From NCBI GenBank assembly GCA_003665825.1, contig QPFY01000008.1, positions 868,001-932,000 on the forward strand: 64,000 bases of DNA, read 5' to 3'. This document shows, piece by piece, positions 33,888-45,402 of this stretch. The stretch's first letter is position 1. Every line of letters begins with the position of its first letter. The DNA comes from Microbotryum silenes-acaulis. Lineage: Eukaryota; Basidiomycota; Microbotryomycetes; Microbotryales; Microbotryaceae. A program made the position numbers and the translations under genes. The notes under the pieces were generated by a model that was not told the DNA's origin, made no database searches, and saw only the letters and a program-made list of their open reading frames with translations.

Positions 33888-35686
33888 GTCTTGCTGCCGC
33901 TGCTCGAGAGTGTCATCGCCTGGATCGAGCGCTTGCGCGCCGACGGTTGGCACGCCGAGTTTCGCGAGAATATCCGGGATGACGCTGGCCGACCGACGTG
34001 GGCGGTGTTCCTGTGTTCTACATGGCAGTCACAAGTGCTTCAGCACTGCGGACGTCTCGTCATGATGGATTCAACACACAACACCTGCTATGCCATGGAC
34101 GATCGACACGCAAAGATCTACTTGTTCTCGCTCGTGGTCAAACACTCGCGCGCCGGCAAAGGTGTTCCAGTCGCGTGGATGTTGACGCCTCATGAAACTC
34201 AGTCAGTAGTGTTAAGCACCCACTCAGGAGTGATCTACTGCCGATGTATGCTTTGTGTGCTCATGTGAATCCCCTACCTGTAACACTGCAGATATCCCAT
34301 TATAGATTGGCTCCGATGGGTGCGAAGCTCGGTTCCGTCGTTCGCGCCGGGGACGTTTGTCTTGGACTGCTCCGACACCGAAGCTACTGCTGTTCGACTG
34401 GCATTTGCAGATGCATCAACTCAGCCGCAAATACAATTGCGTACATGGCACATGTTCAAGGCCGTCCGCAAGGCATCAGTTGAGAAGGTGAGCAATGAAA
34501 GTCAAGCAGGCCGTGGGTCCATCTGTACTGCCTTTTTGACCACGTCCCCTTGTGTATCTTCATTCAGGTGTCTTGCCCTCAGCAACCTGGCGAAAAACCC
34601 TCAGCTCTCACCGCCCGAAAGAAAGCACTCGCTGCCGAGCTCTTCAGAACGTTTCTTGCTCTTCAAGAGGCGGAGTCGCCCATCGTCTTTGAGCAACGGC
34701 TCGCAAGAATAACTCAGGCGTTCGGCACGACTCAAAAAGTTTGGATCGATTACATCACTAGTTATTGGGTGAGGAAGAAGGAAAACTGGTCTCGTGCCTG
34801 GGTGAAGGTAAGCGACGATCCCTACGGTCCGGCGCGCTGGCCTCGAGATAGTTCCCTTGGCTCATACCCTTCTGTCTGATGATTCACAGGTTACGTATCA
34901 CGCGATCACCACCAATAATTACATCGAGTCGTGGCATAAGATCTTGAAGTATCGTTACATTGGCCGCGGGCAGCGACAGCGGACGGATCAGCTCATCCAC
35001 ACCCTCACAATGGACGCCGAGCCAGCATACCGCCAAGAGATTAGTCTCATCGTCACCGGCTTTGTTCGTCGGCGATCGAGTAAGGCCGAGACTCAGCGCC
35101 AGAACACCGCGCAATCCATTGAGTGGAGTCGAGCGAACGATATGGTCGCGGAAATGGACGACGACGGTGATGTGAGTTGAACTTAGGATTTTCTCGCGTC
35201 TCGGGGTCGAGACTTTGGCTGACTCGACCTCGGCGACTTTTTCTTCTTCTTTTTGCCAATCTTTAGATCTACGTCACGTCTTTCGGAAAGGACGAGCAGG
35301 AGGACGAAGACTCGACCTTCATCGAGACAAGCTACACCGTTGGACTCAATCCCACCGACTCGAGAGTGATCTCGACTTGCGATTGTCCGGATTTCGTTCG
35401 CCACATGTTTCCGTGCAAGCACATGTGGCTTGCCGCGCGTTTCACTCGCCGGCGCGTGGATCTTTGCACTAGCGACCATGCTCCTCTCGCATCTCAAGCA
35501 TCGTCTCATGTGTCTGAAGTTTCGCCCTCGCTGCCGCCGTCGTCATTGTCGCTCCCTCCACCACTTCAAGCAATACCCAACAACACTGCCGAGCACGAAG
35601 ATTGCATTCAACTCTACCGACGGCTCGCTGAGGAAGCCGGACGAGTACACAAAGCTGCTTCGGACTTTGCAGGAGTTGGAGGCTGA
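33888..35686 (+). CDS. MULE transposase with SWIM zinc finger
   Basis: Mutator-like DNA transposase. Five exons join without a lesion. The first begins VLLPLLESVIAWIERLRADGW, with the first catalytic Asp in RLVMMDSTHNTCYAM. Exon 2 begins YPIIDWLRWVRSS and carries GTFVLDCSDTEATAV (second acidic site) and LRTWHMFKAVRKA. Exon 3 is VSCPQQPGEKPSALTARK...IDYITSYW. Exon 4 has ITTNNYIESWHKILKYRYIGRG, with Glu as third catalytic residue. Exon 5 holds the SWIM finger CDCPDFVRHMFPCKHMW (CxC-x(n)-CxH), then a proline/serine tail ending FAGVGG. The introns at about 34196-34292, 34489-34568, 34810-34890 and 35171-35268 all fit GT-AG. The true N-terminus is unclear, because upstream DNA belongs to the neighbouring element. 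It could be a domesticated gene or an active transposase. Confidence 0.82.
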
Positions 35687-36187
35687 TAAGTGCGACCCTC
35701 TCACACGGCTGGCGGACTCTGGGGTGGCCGAGGCTTTCATCGAGGCAGGCAAGTCAGTGACGGAAGGGTATTCTACATGGGGAGCTAAGCAGAGGAGAGT
35801 ATGAGGAGTATGGGGAGACGGGGGCAAGCAGGGGATTTGTAGTACATTTGGGCATCCTAGCCCGCCCCCCTATTCCGAACCGAACCGGCCCAATAGGGCG
35901 GTCAAAAGCAGAGCAATTTGGCCAAAAACATTTTGGCTTGGTCGAATTGACAGTTCGGGTGTGCATATAACGGCTCGCGGCGGAGCCCACAACGACCTTG
36001 AATTACGCAGGGAGGTGGGCGCACAATGCCCCCGCCGGGCCGGGCCCTGCCCCTATAGTCGTGAATATGATTTGAGGACACGCAAGAATTGCACAACCTC
36101 TAGAAGACCAGAGGGCATCAATAGGATCTTACGGTCTGCGAAACTTTACATCTCGAGGGACAGTAGGCTATAGTCTGGTGAGGTCTG
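35687..36187. other. Spacer between MULE gene and MYG1
   Basis: About 500 bp. GGCCCAATAGGGCGG-type inverted words lie near 35890. No gene seen. The distal part should hold the MYG1 promoter. Confidence 0.35.
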
Positions 36188-36370
36188 GTGACAGCTGCAG
36201 TGCCAGTGACAGGCGTACCGCCGACGGTACCGTCGCAACTTAAGCTCGCGGCTTCTTGTTTCACTTCGTCCACGTGGATGCTCTGTCGCCCCACCTCAAC
36301 CGTTCGATCCTACATCCATCACGCGATACCTCGTACTCGCTCTTGCACGCGCTCGCCTCCCTGCATCCCC

Positions 36371-37636
36371 ATGTCGACCGCACCTGTACCGAAGAAGCCT
36401 CGAACGGCCCCATTGATCGGCACTCACTCGGGTACCTTCCACGCCGACGAGGCGCTGGCTGTGTTTCTTCTGCGCCTGCTTCCCGAATATGGTCAAGCGG
36501 AGATTGTGCGATCGCGTGATCCCGCTGTGCTTGATGAATGTACCGTCGTCGTCGACGTAGGCGGAACCTACGAGCCCGAGCGACTGCGCTTCGACCATCA
36601 CCAGCGCGGCTTCAACGAGACTTTTGGACATGGCTTCGTGACCAAACTTAGCTCCGCCGGGCTCGTGTACAAGCACTTTGGTCGAGCTATCCTTTCGCAC
36701 GTACTAGACCTACCGCAGCAGTCGCCGTCGATCGATACGCTTTACCTCAAGCTCTACGCCGACTTCGTCGAAGCGTTCGATGGAATCGACAACGGCATCG
36801 CTGCACAGTCAGGGCCTTCTCTCTATAAGTCACGCACTGATATTTCCTCGCGAATCGGTTATCTCAATCCGCGCTGGAACGAGCCGTACTCGGATGCGAT
36901 CCTTGATGAGCGCTTCCTCAAGGCGAGTCACTTGGCCGGCACTGAATTGCTCGAGCGTGTCGACTATACCGCCAAGGCATGGCTGCCAGCACGCGAGATT
37001 GTGCTCGAGGCATTGCATTCTCGCAAGGAGGTACACGGCTCTGGACGAATATTGCTCTTCTCGATGTTTGCGCCTTGGAAGGTTCGTCGTTTCAACTTAC
37101 TGTCGCCCCGGCTCGAGCTTGTTAATCAGCGCCGATACTTCACCCGCTGTCATTCACCATTGTAGGAACATCTACACCTGCTTGAGCACGAGCTTTGTCT
37201 CCCAGAAAGCGAGCGTCCGTGGTACGTGCTCTACCCCGAAGGCAGCGACATGTCTGGAAAATGGCGAGTTCAGGCCGTACCGATGACACAAGAGTCATTC
37301 GAGTCACGCCATCCTCTGCCTGAGGCGTGAGTTTTGCAGCTAGGGCTGGAAGAAATGTCCCACAACTGTTCGATCGCATGCTGAGCGTCTTTAATCGAAA
37401 CACACGTTGGCTCGCTTTCAGATGGCGCGGCGTTCGAGATGATGCTCTCTCCAAGTTGACTGGCATCGACGGCTGCATTTTCGTTCATGCGGCCGGCTTC
37501 ATCGGAGGTGAGTGCAGCAGTGTTTTATGCACCGTATGATGGGCTAAACCTCTTGTGGAGGAATGATTAATTCTCCACAGGTAATCAATCAAAGGAAGGC
37601 GCCATGAAAATGGCCATCGAGGCTCTGCACTTTTGA
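36371..37636 (+). CDS. MYG1: MYG1 family DHH-type exonuclease
   Basis: MYG1 proteins belong to the DHH phosphoesterase superfamily. Human MYG1 is a 3'-5' RNA exonuclease found in nucleus and mitochondria. The start MSTAPVPKKPRTAPLIG precedes the first metal motif, THSGTFHADEALAVFLL. Next come RSRDPAVLDECTVVVDVGG and the DHH motif RLRFDHHQRGFNETF. LSSAGLVYKHFGR, FDGIDNG and YLNPRWNEPYSD follow. Exon 2 begins EHLHLLEHELCLPESE and contains WYVLYPEGSDMSGKWRVQAVP. Exon 3 has WRGVRDDALSKLTGIDGCIFVHAAGFIGG. The last exon is NQSKEGAMKMAIEALHF. The introns start at 37082, about 37327 and about 37507. An in-frame ATG at 36188 would add 61 residues rich in Ser, Thr and Arg and poor in acids, a possible mitochondrial presequence. 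Confidence 0.92.
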
Positions 37637-37793
37637 GACTCGAGTAGCCTCGGGGTTGCAATTGCAAAAACCAACATTCTGAAGAACATCTCAAGCTGAA
37701 CCCAGCACGCGCTTGGAACTCTTTACTCTGCGCCAGGCCAGCGATGCGGCACTCGACCTCGGAGAGGTGATACTTGCTTCGTCAACGAGGGCA

Positions 37794-40700
37794 CTATCCG
37801 GTCATCGAGCTACCAAGGGGCCCATGATGCACGAGGACCGCCTTCTTCTTCTTCTTGGGCGGTTCGTTTGTAGTTGTATGACCTGCTTCGTTTGTTGCAG
37901 CTCGCTTGTCGCCAGGGACCTCCAAAAGCGCTGTGCCCCCGGTCATTGAAGCGAATAACGCAGGCAGCGCCGCAGGTGCTGGAGTTGTGACTGTCGCAAA
38001 TTCAGAAGGTGGCTGGACAGCGATCGGACCATCGAAAGCAGCCATCGTCGCCGGCAGGGCTGGAAGCTCGTGCACACCGTCCAGGTCGTGTGGTATTCCG
38101 AGCTCGTGTTCGTCAAATGCCACGACCGTACAGTACCCATCCTCTGCGGACAGCACGAGCGTTTGACCATCGGGGGACCACGCAAGATCAGTGAAAGGAG
38201 CGTAATGCAAGTTGGCAAACATCGCGATGGGACTGGCTTGTTCAGTATCGTAAAGGTAGACGCAATCCATCGTGGCGACGGCGTAGATCATGCGGTAGGG
38301 TAAATCGAAGAGAACAACGGGCGACGGCAAGGCGTCGGAGATAGAGGCTTGCTTTGGCCCTCTTAGACCTTCTGAACCGCCTGAAAGTTGTGGCTCGATC
38401 ACTACACAGTCGTCATTGTCCTCGTCCCCGTCCCCGTCCTCGGCTTTTGAAGTAGAGGCGGCAGAGGGTCTGCCAAGATCCGCATATACGGTCTCGCCGC
38501 GCCTGAGATCGATCACCACGCAGGGCTCGTTGACCTCGTGGTGGCTCTGCAGACCTTCACCGTGACGAACACCGGATTCGTCAAAGTCGCGTAGCCTCCA
38601 CAGCACTGGGCAAAATCGAACAGCGATGCTCGTGGTGCGATGACCGGGCAAATGGGCGATGGGTGGCCTCGTGATGTTCGCACGGCTGTAGAGATACACA
38701 GTCGGTCGTGGACCCGACGCGTTCGCGGACGGGATCTCGTTCTCGTTCGCTTTTCGCTTAGTCGAGGAAGTGGAAGGGATGGAATTGCGGATCGGCTGGT
38801 CCTGTGTTGATGTCGACTCATTTGGTGGCTCGAATATGCCCGCAGGGGTTAGCAACAAGCTTCCGTCAGGACTCCAAGCAAGCCGTCTAAAGTAGAACGT
38901 GGCATTGGAGTCTGTATATAGCCTCAAAGTTTCCATGCGTCCTCCGCTTCCGCCGACGCTCTGGATCGTTGACGGAACGGATGAAGCAGGTGATTGAAGA
39001 ATTGCTGTAGACATGGTAGGGGACGACGGAACGCGGGTCGCTGGTAAAGGCGCCGGGCTTGGCGATCGAATCGGATGGCTGGAAGTGGACGAGCGGTGCG
39101 ACAGGGGACGTCCGGTAGGTACGTGCGGAGGATCCATTGCCGAGAAGGACCGTTCCCCGGGTTGGTCCTGCTCGTGTGAAGACGTGGCCGAGCTAGGTGG
39201 CCCCTGGTGAGATCTTGATGCCGCTGGTGAATGTGCTGGCATGCCTGACATCACATCGGAGACGTCCGAGGACGCATGTGAATGTCTTCGGGCGTGGAGG
39301 GACCTTGACTCGTGGGCGCCGTCACTGGCTTCATCGCTTGGCTCGCCGGCAGTCTCGTGCGTCACTGTCATTCGGTACTTCTCCATTCCAGAGCTCGAAG
39401 GACAGGGTTCAGGCGTCCACGACGTGCTGTGAGGATACTGCATCCCCATCCTTGTGTTCTTGCTGACGGAATGAACACTCAGGCGATCACCGGCCTTCGC
39501 TACCGAGTAGACGTGCATCGAGCGGTCGCTGCTTTGCGTTGCGATGAATTGATTTCGCGGGTCCCATGCGACGCCTTGCACAAATCCGGAGTGTTCGGCA
39601 ATCTTGTGCAGCAGATTTCCCTGGGCCACGTCGAAGAAATAGACTGTGTGATCGATGCTTCCCACCGCAACGTGGGCGCCATTAGGGGAGAAGCACAGAT
39701 CGTAGATTTCCTGCCCGGTGGGTGTACTGGCAGGGTGCGAGGAGATGGAGGAAGTCGAGCAATGTGCCGAAAGGTGGTATTTCAGTTAACCATGGATGGC
39801 ACGATGCGTAGGAAGCCTTCGAGCGAGAAATGGGGACAGACGAACTCACCGACCGTAGGACGCCGCACGCCACTGCTCGCGTTCGAACACCGTGTCCTCT
39901 TCAGTATCCCCGATCATTTTGGTCGGCGCCCCAGGTACCCAGAATATGATGTTTCCGTCTGCATTCAAGCCATTAATAAAGGGAGGGGAGCTCAGCTCGG
40001 TACCAATATTTTACGTTTTGTCGGGGGACGTACCATCCGACGCAGATGCTAACATTTCTCCTGTGCGGCCCGCATCGACTATTCAGTGCTCAAACTTCCT
40101 CCAAAACAACACGCCTCCATAGCGGCCCAAGATTCGTGTTCACCGACCTTTTGGATTGAAACGGACCACATTCACCGCGGCAGTATGCCTTCGTAGCGTC
40201 GCCAAGTATTCAACGCTCGGTTCCGGTGCTGCCGTCGATGCAACTACACTAGGCCTGGGACTTGACGCAACAAACGAGACTGGTGGCGGGGGAGAGACTG
40301 GGTGTGGCTTGACGAGCCAGAGCTGGTTACCCCATATTAACGCACATCGTAGTCAGCTTCAGCTACGTTTAGTCAAGACCGAGGAGGGGTGGGACCCGCA
40401 AATTGCCAGCCGTCGAGCAGCTACGCGTGCCGCTGTGTCCAGACCGGACCGAGCGATCTTGGCATACCACCGCCCCAAGACAAAGCGGAAAAGAACCCCT
40501 TAGCAAGTGGACTGACCCTGACATGCTTGTCGCCGCCGCAGGTGGCCAGTCTCCACATCTTCTGGCCGACCGAGGGTAGGGTCTGCTCTGGACTCCCCGC
40601 TGAGTCGATGTCCCCTTGCGCAACCTTGAAAGCCTCATTTGAGGATGAGATCGTGTGTGCATACCCGTGCGTCGGCTTGCGGTGTTGATCTGGCGGCAAC

Positions 40701-40858
40701 TGATGAAAGTCTGCCGAAAAGATGGGGCTGTGGGCGGGGAAGATAAGTGCTCGAGGCAGATGTCAGGATCACTGCGGCATAAGCGAAGAGAGGAAAAGAG
40801 TCGAGTCGACCTACGTCATGTCATGCCATCGTATCTCAACCACCTTACATCTGACCAT
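37794..40858 (-). CDS. CAC2: Chromatin assembly factor 1 subunit B (p60/Cac2)
   Basis: This WD40 subunit of CAF-1 deposits H3-H4 on newly replicated DNA. The ATG at 40858 gives MVRCKVVEIRWHDMT. After an intron it continues PIFSADFHQLPPD and MWRLATCGGDKHVR, then LWLVKPHPVSP and EYLATLRRHTAAVNVVRFNP. Further blade segments are EMLASASDG, NIIFWVPG, VAVGSIDHTVYFFDV, VQGVAWDPRNQFIATQSSDRS, FRRLAWSPDGSLLLTPAG, VYLYSRANITRPPIAHLPGH, IYAVATMDCVYLYDTEQ and PFTDLAWSPDGQTLVLSAEDGY. A serine/proline-rich linker of about 160 residues interrupts the propeller. The C-terminal tail carries a lysine patch (PPKKKKKAV), a likely nuclear signal. Seven blades are plausible. It has at least five exons, with no lesion seen. 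Confidence 0.92.
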
Positions 40859-40982
40859 GGCCGAATCCGAAACGACGTGATGTCAGAAGAGTAAGAGCGC
40901 GAGCATGAGCAGGCGAATGTGCAGGGCTCGATTTACGAGACGAGGCACCACGACGCGTCGACCACTCGTCGACGGGCTTTAT
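40859..40982. promoter_or_regulatory. CAC2 upstream region
   Basis: Short stretch between the CAC2 start codon and the solo LTR. The LTR lies within about 125 bp of the start codon, so it may overlap the promoter. Confidence 0.4.
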
Positions 40983-41211
40983 TGTTGAATTCCATACACT
41001 CTTGCTTAGGTCGATCTCCAACCCGCGCCCAGCCTAGCCAGCCGCGCGCCGCTCGGACCCCTTTTGGACTTAGAGATATTTCGCGCACTCGCACTGCGCG
41101 CCTCTTATAGTCTTTCCCCTAACGCTCCAATATACTTCCCACAACTCGTACTGTGTCTCGTGTACTTACTGGTTGCCGATCCAGTCCCCTCCCGAGACAT
41201 ACGACTTAACA
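40983..41211 (+). repeat. Solo Copia LTR with target duplication
   Basis: This 229-bp LTR runs from TGTTGAATTCC to TTAACA, the same family as the LTR at 14485-14712. The 5-bp direct repeat TTTAT flanks it exactly (40978-40982 and 41212-41216). No internal Copia sequence adjoins it, so it is a solo LTR left by LTR-LTR recombination. Confidence 0.93.
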
Positions 41212-41581
41212 TTTATGGCAGGGTGCCTCCTCGCGCCAGCCTGCGCCAGCTCGCGCCTCGGGTAGCGTCGCTCTTCCTGCTTCTTCCTACCCGCGCGCAG
41301 TAAGACGGGCTGGGCTTAAGCTCGACGCCCCTCCCTTTGGGATTTGGGAGGGGCTTACGAGTTATTGGCGCGCTTGGCCCAGTTGCCCTCCGAAATTTCA
41401 GGGCCATTTTGGGGTGGTTCTCTGTAACTTGGCAAGTAGGCGCATCCATGCAAAAGTGAAGGACGTTATTTTTCTTCATGTTGTAAAAATGACATATCCC
41501 AAGTGACGAGAGCTTTCATAAGCTGTGGGTGGAGCTGCAGCGATCCGAAGTCTACGATTTTTTGATTTTTTTTTGTATTTT

Positions 41582-41676
41582 TATCAAGCCTGATTAGATT
41601 TCACATATTCGGTTATCTACGCAAAATCAATGTTTCTTGAAAAGGGGGGTTGGACTTATGTAAAGTCATAGCCACT
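41582..41676. repeat. 95-bp direct repeat, left copy
   Basis: It begins TATCAAGCCTGATTAGATTT and ends AGCCACT. It differs from the copy at 47625-47719 at three positions and is preceded by a T-rich run. Confidence 0.93.
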
Positions 41677-41857
41677 AGATCCATGCAGCCCCCACACTCC
41701 TGAAACCACCAAAAGTGTGATTCCAATCATGTGAGCACCAACCACCCTTCCTATTCCACGGTGTTAAAGAATAGGCACAATCGAGAAAGAGAGAGAGGAG
41801 AGGGGAGGAAAATCAGGAGAGAAAACTCAGAAACTCCGTACTCATGAAAACGTCAAG
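41677..41857. other. LINE 3' region
   Basis: On the LINE strand this is about 180 bp after the ORF2 stop. It is pyrimidine-rich, with a CTCTCTCTTTCTC tract, and has no A-tail at the junction with the 95-bp repeat. Confidence 0.4.
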
Positions 41858-44632
41858 TCACATCATCTGGTCCAGAAGCTCGCCGTCTGGCAGACGTCGA
41901 AGTCGGAATTTGAGATGCGAGCGGACTTCGCGAGTAAGAAAGTACGGGGTTGGTAGGGGAATTTGATCCTTGTGCTGATGCCATCGAGCAAGGTAGAGCT
42001 TGTTGAAAGCAATCGCAAGAACGACCCGAACGACGATGTAGGTCCGAGAGTCACGACTTCCGCCACGCACCCGAGGAAGGCCAAGCATGATCTGAGGAGA
42101 GTCAACTTCGCCAGGTTGGAAGTCACCTGCCTGGCCAAGTGCAACCCTCAGCAGCTGCAAGGTCAGGCGCCAGAACTCACGTGAATGGTCACATTCAAAG
42201 TAGAAGTGCATGAAGGTGTCTCGTTGGCCGCACTGTGGACACCCATCAAATGCAGTGTGACCATGGTGATGTTGCAGAACGCATGTCGGCGTCGCCCCGA
42301 AGATCAGCTTCCAGTGAACGTCCTTTTCGACCGCTGTTGCCCATTGACTGTTGAGCCAGGTCCAGAACTGTTGCTTCTGTGACTTTGTGAGATCTGTTGG
42401 CCACTTGAGTCGAGAGCCGTCGTCCAGCGAGGGATAGCGGGCCTCATTGATGAAGTGCCGCAGAGCTTTGATCGTAAAAGGACGGGTCGCGCCAAGGAAC
42501 GTGTAGGTGCAGGGTCGTAGGAAGTAGCAGTCGCCAATGGCGGTCCGGACGGCGGCGGGCTAGGGTAATGCAGAGGCTATCGGAGAGCTAGCACTCACAT
42601 CGGCCCAAAGCTTTTCCAATAACGACTCTGGTTGCAGGCCTGGGTTGACGGGGTCCCCTGTCGTCTGAGGCCTCCGGTAAAGATCGATGATTGCCCCAAA
42701 CTTCTTGAGCCGCTTGCGCGCATCGTCCGACAGGCCTTGTGGGTGTAAGGAAGGCAGAGTAGGTGGGATCACGAGCACCTCGGTCGACCGAAGGAGCTCG
42801 GGGAACACATGAAGCAGCATCAGTCGCGCAACGTTGATGACCTTCGTCCACCGCGCGTGGGTTGCGCGGCGAGGTGAGGCAATCAGCGTTGACCAAATCG
42901 ACGTTTCTTCCGGAGATGTGCGCTCCCAGCTGATCCGTGCGAGTGTAGCCCAGATCGGCTCGAAGCCATGGGCAACGCAGTCCCAGAACTGGATCGCCAT
43001 AGAGCAAACAATGTCCTCGATGCTCAGCAGGCCCAATCCACCAAGATCGCGACGGAGGAAGACCGCCTCTTTTGTCACGGGTCGGAAGGAGTCGTTGTGC
43101 CACACGAAGGAGATGAGCGCTTGTTCGAAAGCGTCGACGAAAGTGACGGGCGGGATGTCGAACGAGAGCAAGTGGATGACCCTCGAAGTGACATACGAGT
43201 TGGCGTGCATCGCGCGAGCCCGTGGGGGAACACGTCGATTCACCGCTGCCTCCAGTCGAGCCTTTGCTCGGTTGAGTGTCGTGCTCCAGAAGAGCGAGAG
43301 ATTGCCGTCGATGGAAACCGGATAGCCAGCCCAAGTCATGCACTCACCAGCGCGCACAGTAGCGATCCCGCTAGCCCGCTCGTCCTGAGTCCAGCCCAAG
43401 CCGAGAGGGAGAGCAGTCGTCTTGGCCGTGTTCGAGCGTCCGTTTGTAGCTAAGCGCCAATCGACGGCGAGACCAGTCAGGAGATCGAGTGCTGCCGGTG
43501 ACGAGACGAGCACGATCGCATCGTCCGCAAAGGCGAGGTGGGTGAGGATTGCAGCCCGGGTGGGAAGAAATACTGCACTGAGATCAAGGGCAATTTTTCT
43601 CCTCACTAGGGCATCGAGGTAGGGCTGAAAGCACACGTTCCAGATGGGACAACTCACGGGATCTCCTTGCCCGAGCCCGCACAGCATGCGCACAGCCTCC
43701 GTGAGGTATCCATTGATGATGTAACGAAGTGACACCGATCTGTAGATAACGTTGAGAAGGCCAAGGAAGCGTTCTGGCGCTCCCATCGCTCGAAAGACGC
43801 TCATGATCCAGTCATGATCAACTAGGTCATATGCGCTTTCCTGATCCAGCGATAGGAGAGCCGAGTCAGCAAGGTCAAGGGAGCGAATTTGTTCAAGGAG
43901 CAGGGACAAGTGACTTCCCGCGTCTGAGGCCTTTCGACCAGGCATGAAACCATGTTGTGAAGGGGGAAGAACGGATGGCAGCACTTTGTTCAGCCTTGTT
44001 ACGAGGACCTTGGTCATCAACTTGTACGAGCACTCGCGAAGCGTGAGCGGGCGGTAGTACTTGAGGACGGAGTAGTCAGCGTCAGGCTTTGACTTTTTGA
44101 GGAGGCGGACAATTCCTTTGGTCATCGATTCAGGCAGAGCACCTTTCGTCCACGCCTCATTGCAAGTCGAGGCCAGTAGCTCCGCAAAGACGGTTGGGGA
44201 GGACTGATACATCTCGTACGGTAGCCCGCTCGCTCCTGGACTTCGGCCCTTGTCAGTCTTGGCAATTGCGGCTGCAAACTCGTCGGCAGTGAAAGGTTCC
44301 TCGAGCAGCTTGGCGTGTCGCGCAGTCATCGGCCTCATGAACCTTGAATCGGAGTGCTTCTTGCCTCTTGGTAAAGCGCGTCGTACGGGATCAAGAAGGG
44401 TAGAGCGAGCAGCTTCGACTCGAGCGGGATCGCGATCATCTGGCGTGTGGTGGTCTTGGAAGTATGCTCGCGCGTGGTCCAAGCACTTGGTAAGGTCCGT
44501 TGAGGGCGACCCATCCGCCAGACGAAGGGTGTCGATCTTGATGGCCGTTCGGCGAGCAGCGAGTCGTGCATGGACCGTGTGGGAGAGCTGCTCCTCCGAG
44601 CTGAGTTCCGGGATGTGCGCACGAATCCTCAT
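41858..44632 (-). pseudogene. LINE ORF2: reverse transcriptase, one nonsense codon
   Basis: Non-LTR reverse transcriptase. On the minus strand from 44632 (MRIRAHIPELSSEEQ) the fingers have GRSPGASGLPYEMYQ, YYRPLTLRECSYKLMTKVL and QHGFMPGRKASDAGSHL. The palm has LSLDQESAYDLVDHDWI and LCGLGQGDPVSCPIWN. The catalytic box is LAFADDAIVL. Thumb and linker follow. The frame meets a single TAG at 42560-42562 and then continues in the same phase for 233 codons. These include a CPQCGQRDTFMHFYFECDHS zinc element typical of Tad/L1-type C-termini, and end at 41858. The whole is 924 codons with one stop. No apurinic endonuclease domain precedes the RT, unlike most Tad-clade elements. Confidence 0.88.
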
Positions 44633-45402
44633 TTGACGGGCTCCGTGTTGTAGTGTGCGATGAGCGCCTTTTCGACGTCGACGCGAGGGAGCGACTTGTG
44701 GGTCACAAGACTGAGGGTGATACGGATGGTTTCGGGCTGGACTACATCACGGTAATCGATTTCGGATCCTTTCAACTTCCTGGAGGCGTCTTTCATCGCC
44801 ATGGCGGAGGTAGGTGGGTAAAGAGGGTGGTGGTGGTGGACATGGAACATGCGCCCCGCGTTGGGGCCAGGTACGATATTGAGCTCCTTGCAGAAGAGTA
44901 GACGTTCAGCAAGGTCTCGTTGTTGTTCTTGGATCGTCAGCTCATGGGCAGCCGTGGCAGCCATGGCGGCGGTGATGACGGTAGGGGAAGTGACCGGTGA
45001 CGGGGGGCTGGCGGATGACGACGCATCTTGTTGAAGGACGGGTCTACCCGATGGCGACGGTGTAACGACTACAGCAGGCGGCAGGGTACCGCCTGGATCG
45101 TCGGCACTGCTGACATTCATCAGAAGTGTTGGCTGTTTGGTGGTGCTTGGGGTTGTGGTTCTTTTTTTTTTTTCTTTTTTTTTGTGCGTGTGTGAGGGCG
45201 ATTTTGGTCGATCGGGCCTCAGTTGGTTCGAGCGCATCGTGTAAGTGACACTCTCATCATCGGCGAGGCTGCTCCGTTCGGCTTGATCCCTTTCAGTCCG
45301 CTTCGCTATTTTCCTCTTTTCACGATCATCGTCGTCCACGTCAAGCGCGACAATATCTAAAACCAAAAATGACGCGAACAAGCAGACGCCATACCTCATC
45401 AA
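44629..45402 (-). CDS. Probable LINE ORF1
   Basis: The frame ends HYNTEPVK and its TGA overlaps the ORF2 ATG as ATGA (44629-44632), so the two form a translationally coupled pair. The product is charged at the N-terminus (DVDDDDREKRKIAKRTER), has a lysine run (THKKKEKKKR) from an A-rich tract, and a Ser/Pro/Val middle. Towards the C-terminus come HELTIQEQQRDLAERLLFCKELN and a histidine string (HVHHHHP). I recognise no CCHC knuckle or endonuclease motif. The true start is uncertain, and the ATG at about 45121 (MNVSSADDPGG), just after the A-run, is an alternative. Confidence 0.5.
   Translation of the reverse strand: MMRYGVCLFASFLVLDIVALDVDDDDREKRKIAKRTERDQAERSSLADDESVTYTMRSNQLRPDRPKSPSHTHKKKEKKKRTTTPSTTKQPTLLMNVSSADDPGGTLPPAVVVTPSPSGRPVLQQDASSSASPPSPVTSPTVITAAMAATAAHELTIQEQQRDLAERLLFCKELNIVPGPNAGRMFHVHHHHPLYPPTSAMAMKDASRKLKGSEIDYRDVVQPETIRITLSLVTHKSLPRVDVEKALIAHYNTEPVK

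Noticed and set aside
36256..36519. Alternative frame at the MYG1 start
   Set aside because: Out of phase with the THSGTFHADE and DHH motifs of MYG1.
41304..41412. Inverted ends considered as LTRs
   Set aside because: The two copies are in opposite orientation and lack TG...CA termini. The direct 95-bp pair also lacks such ends.
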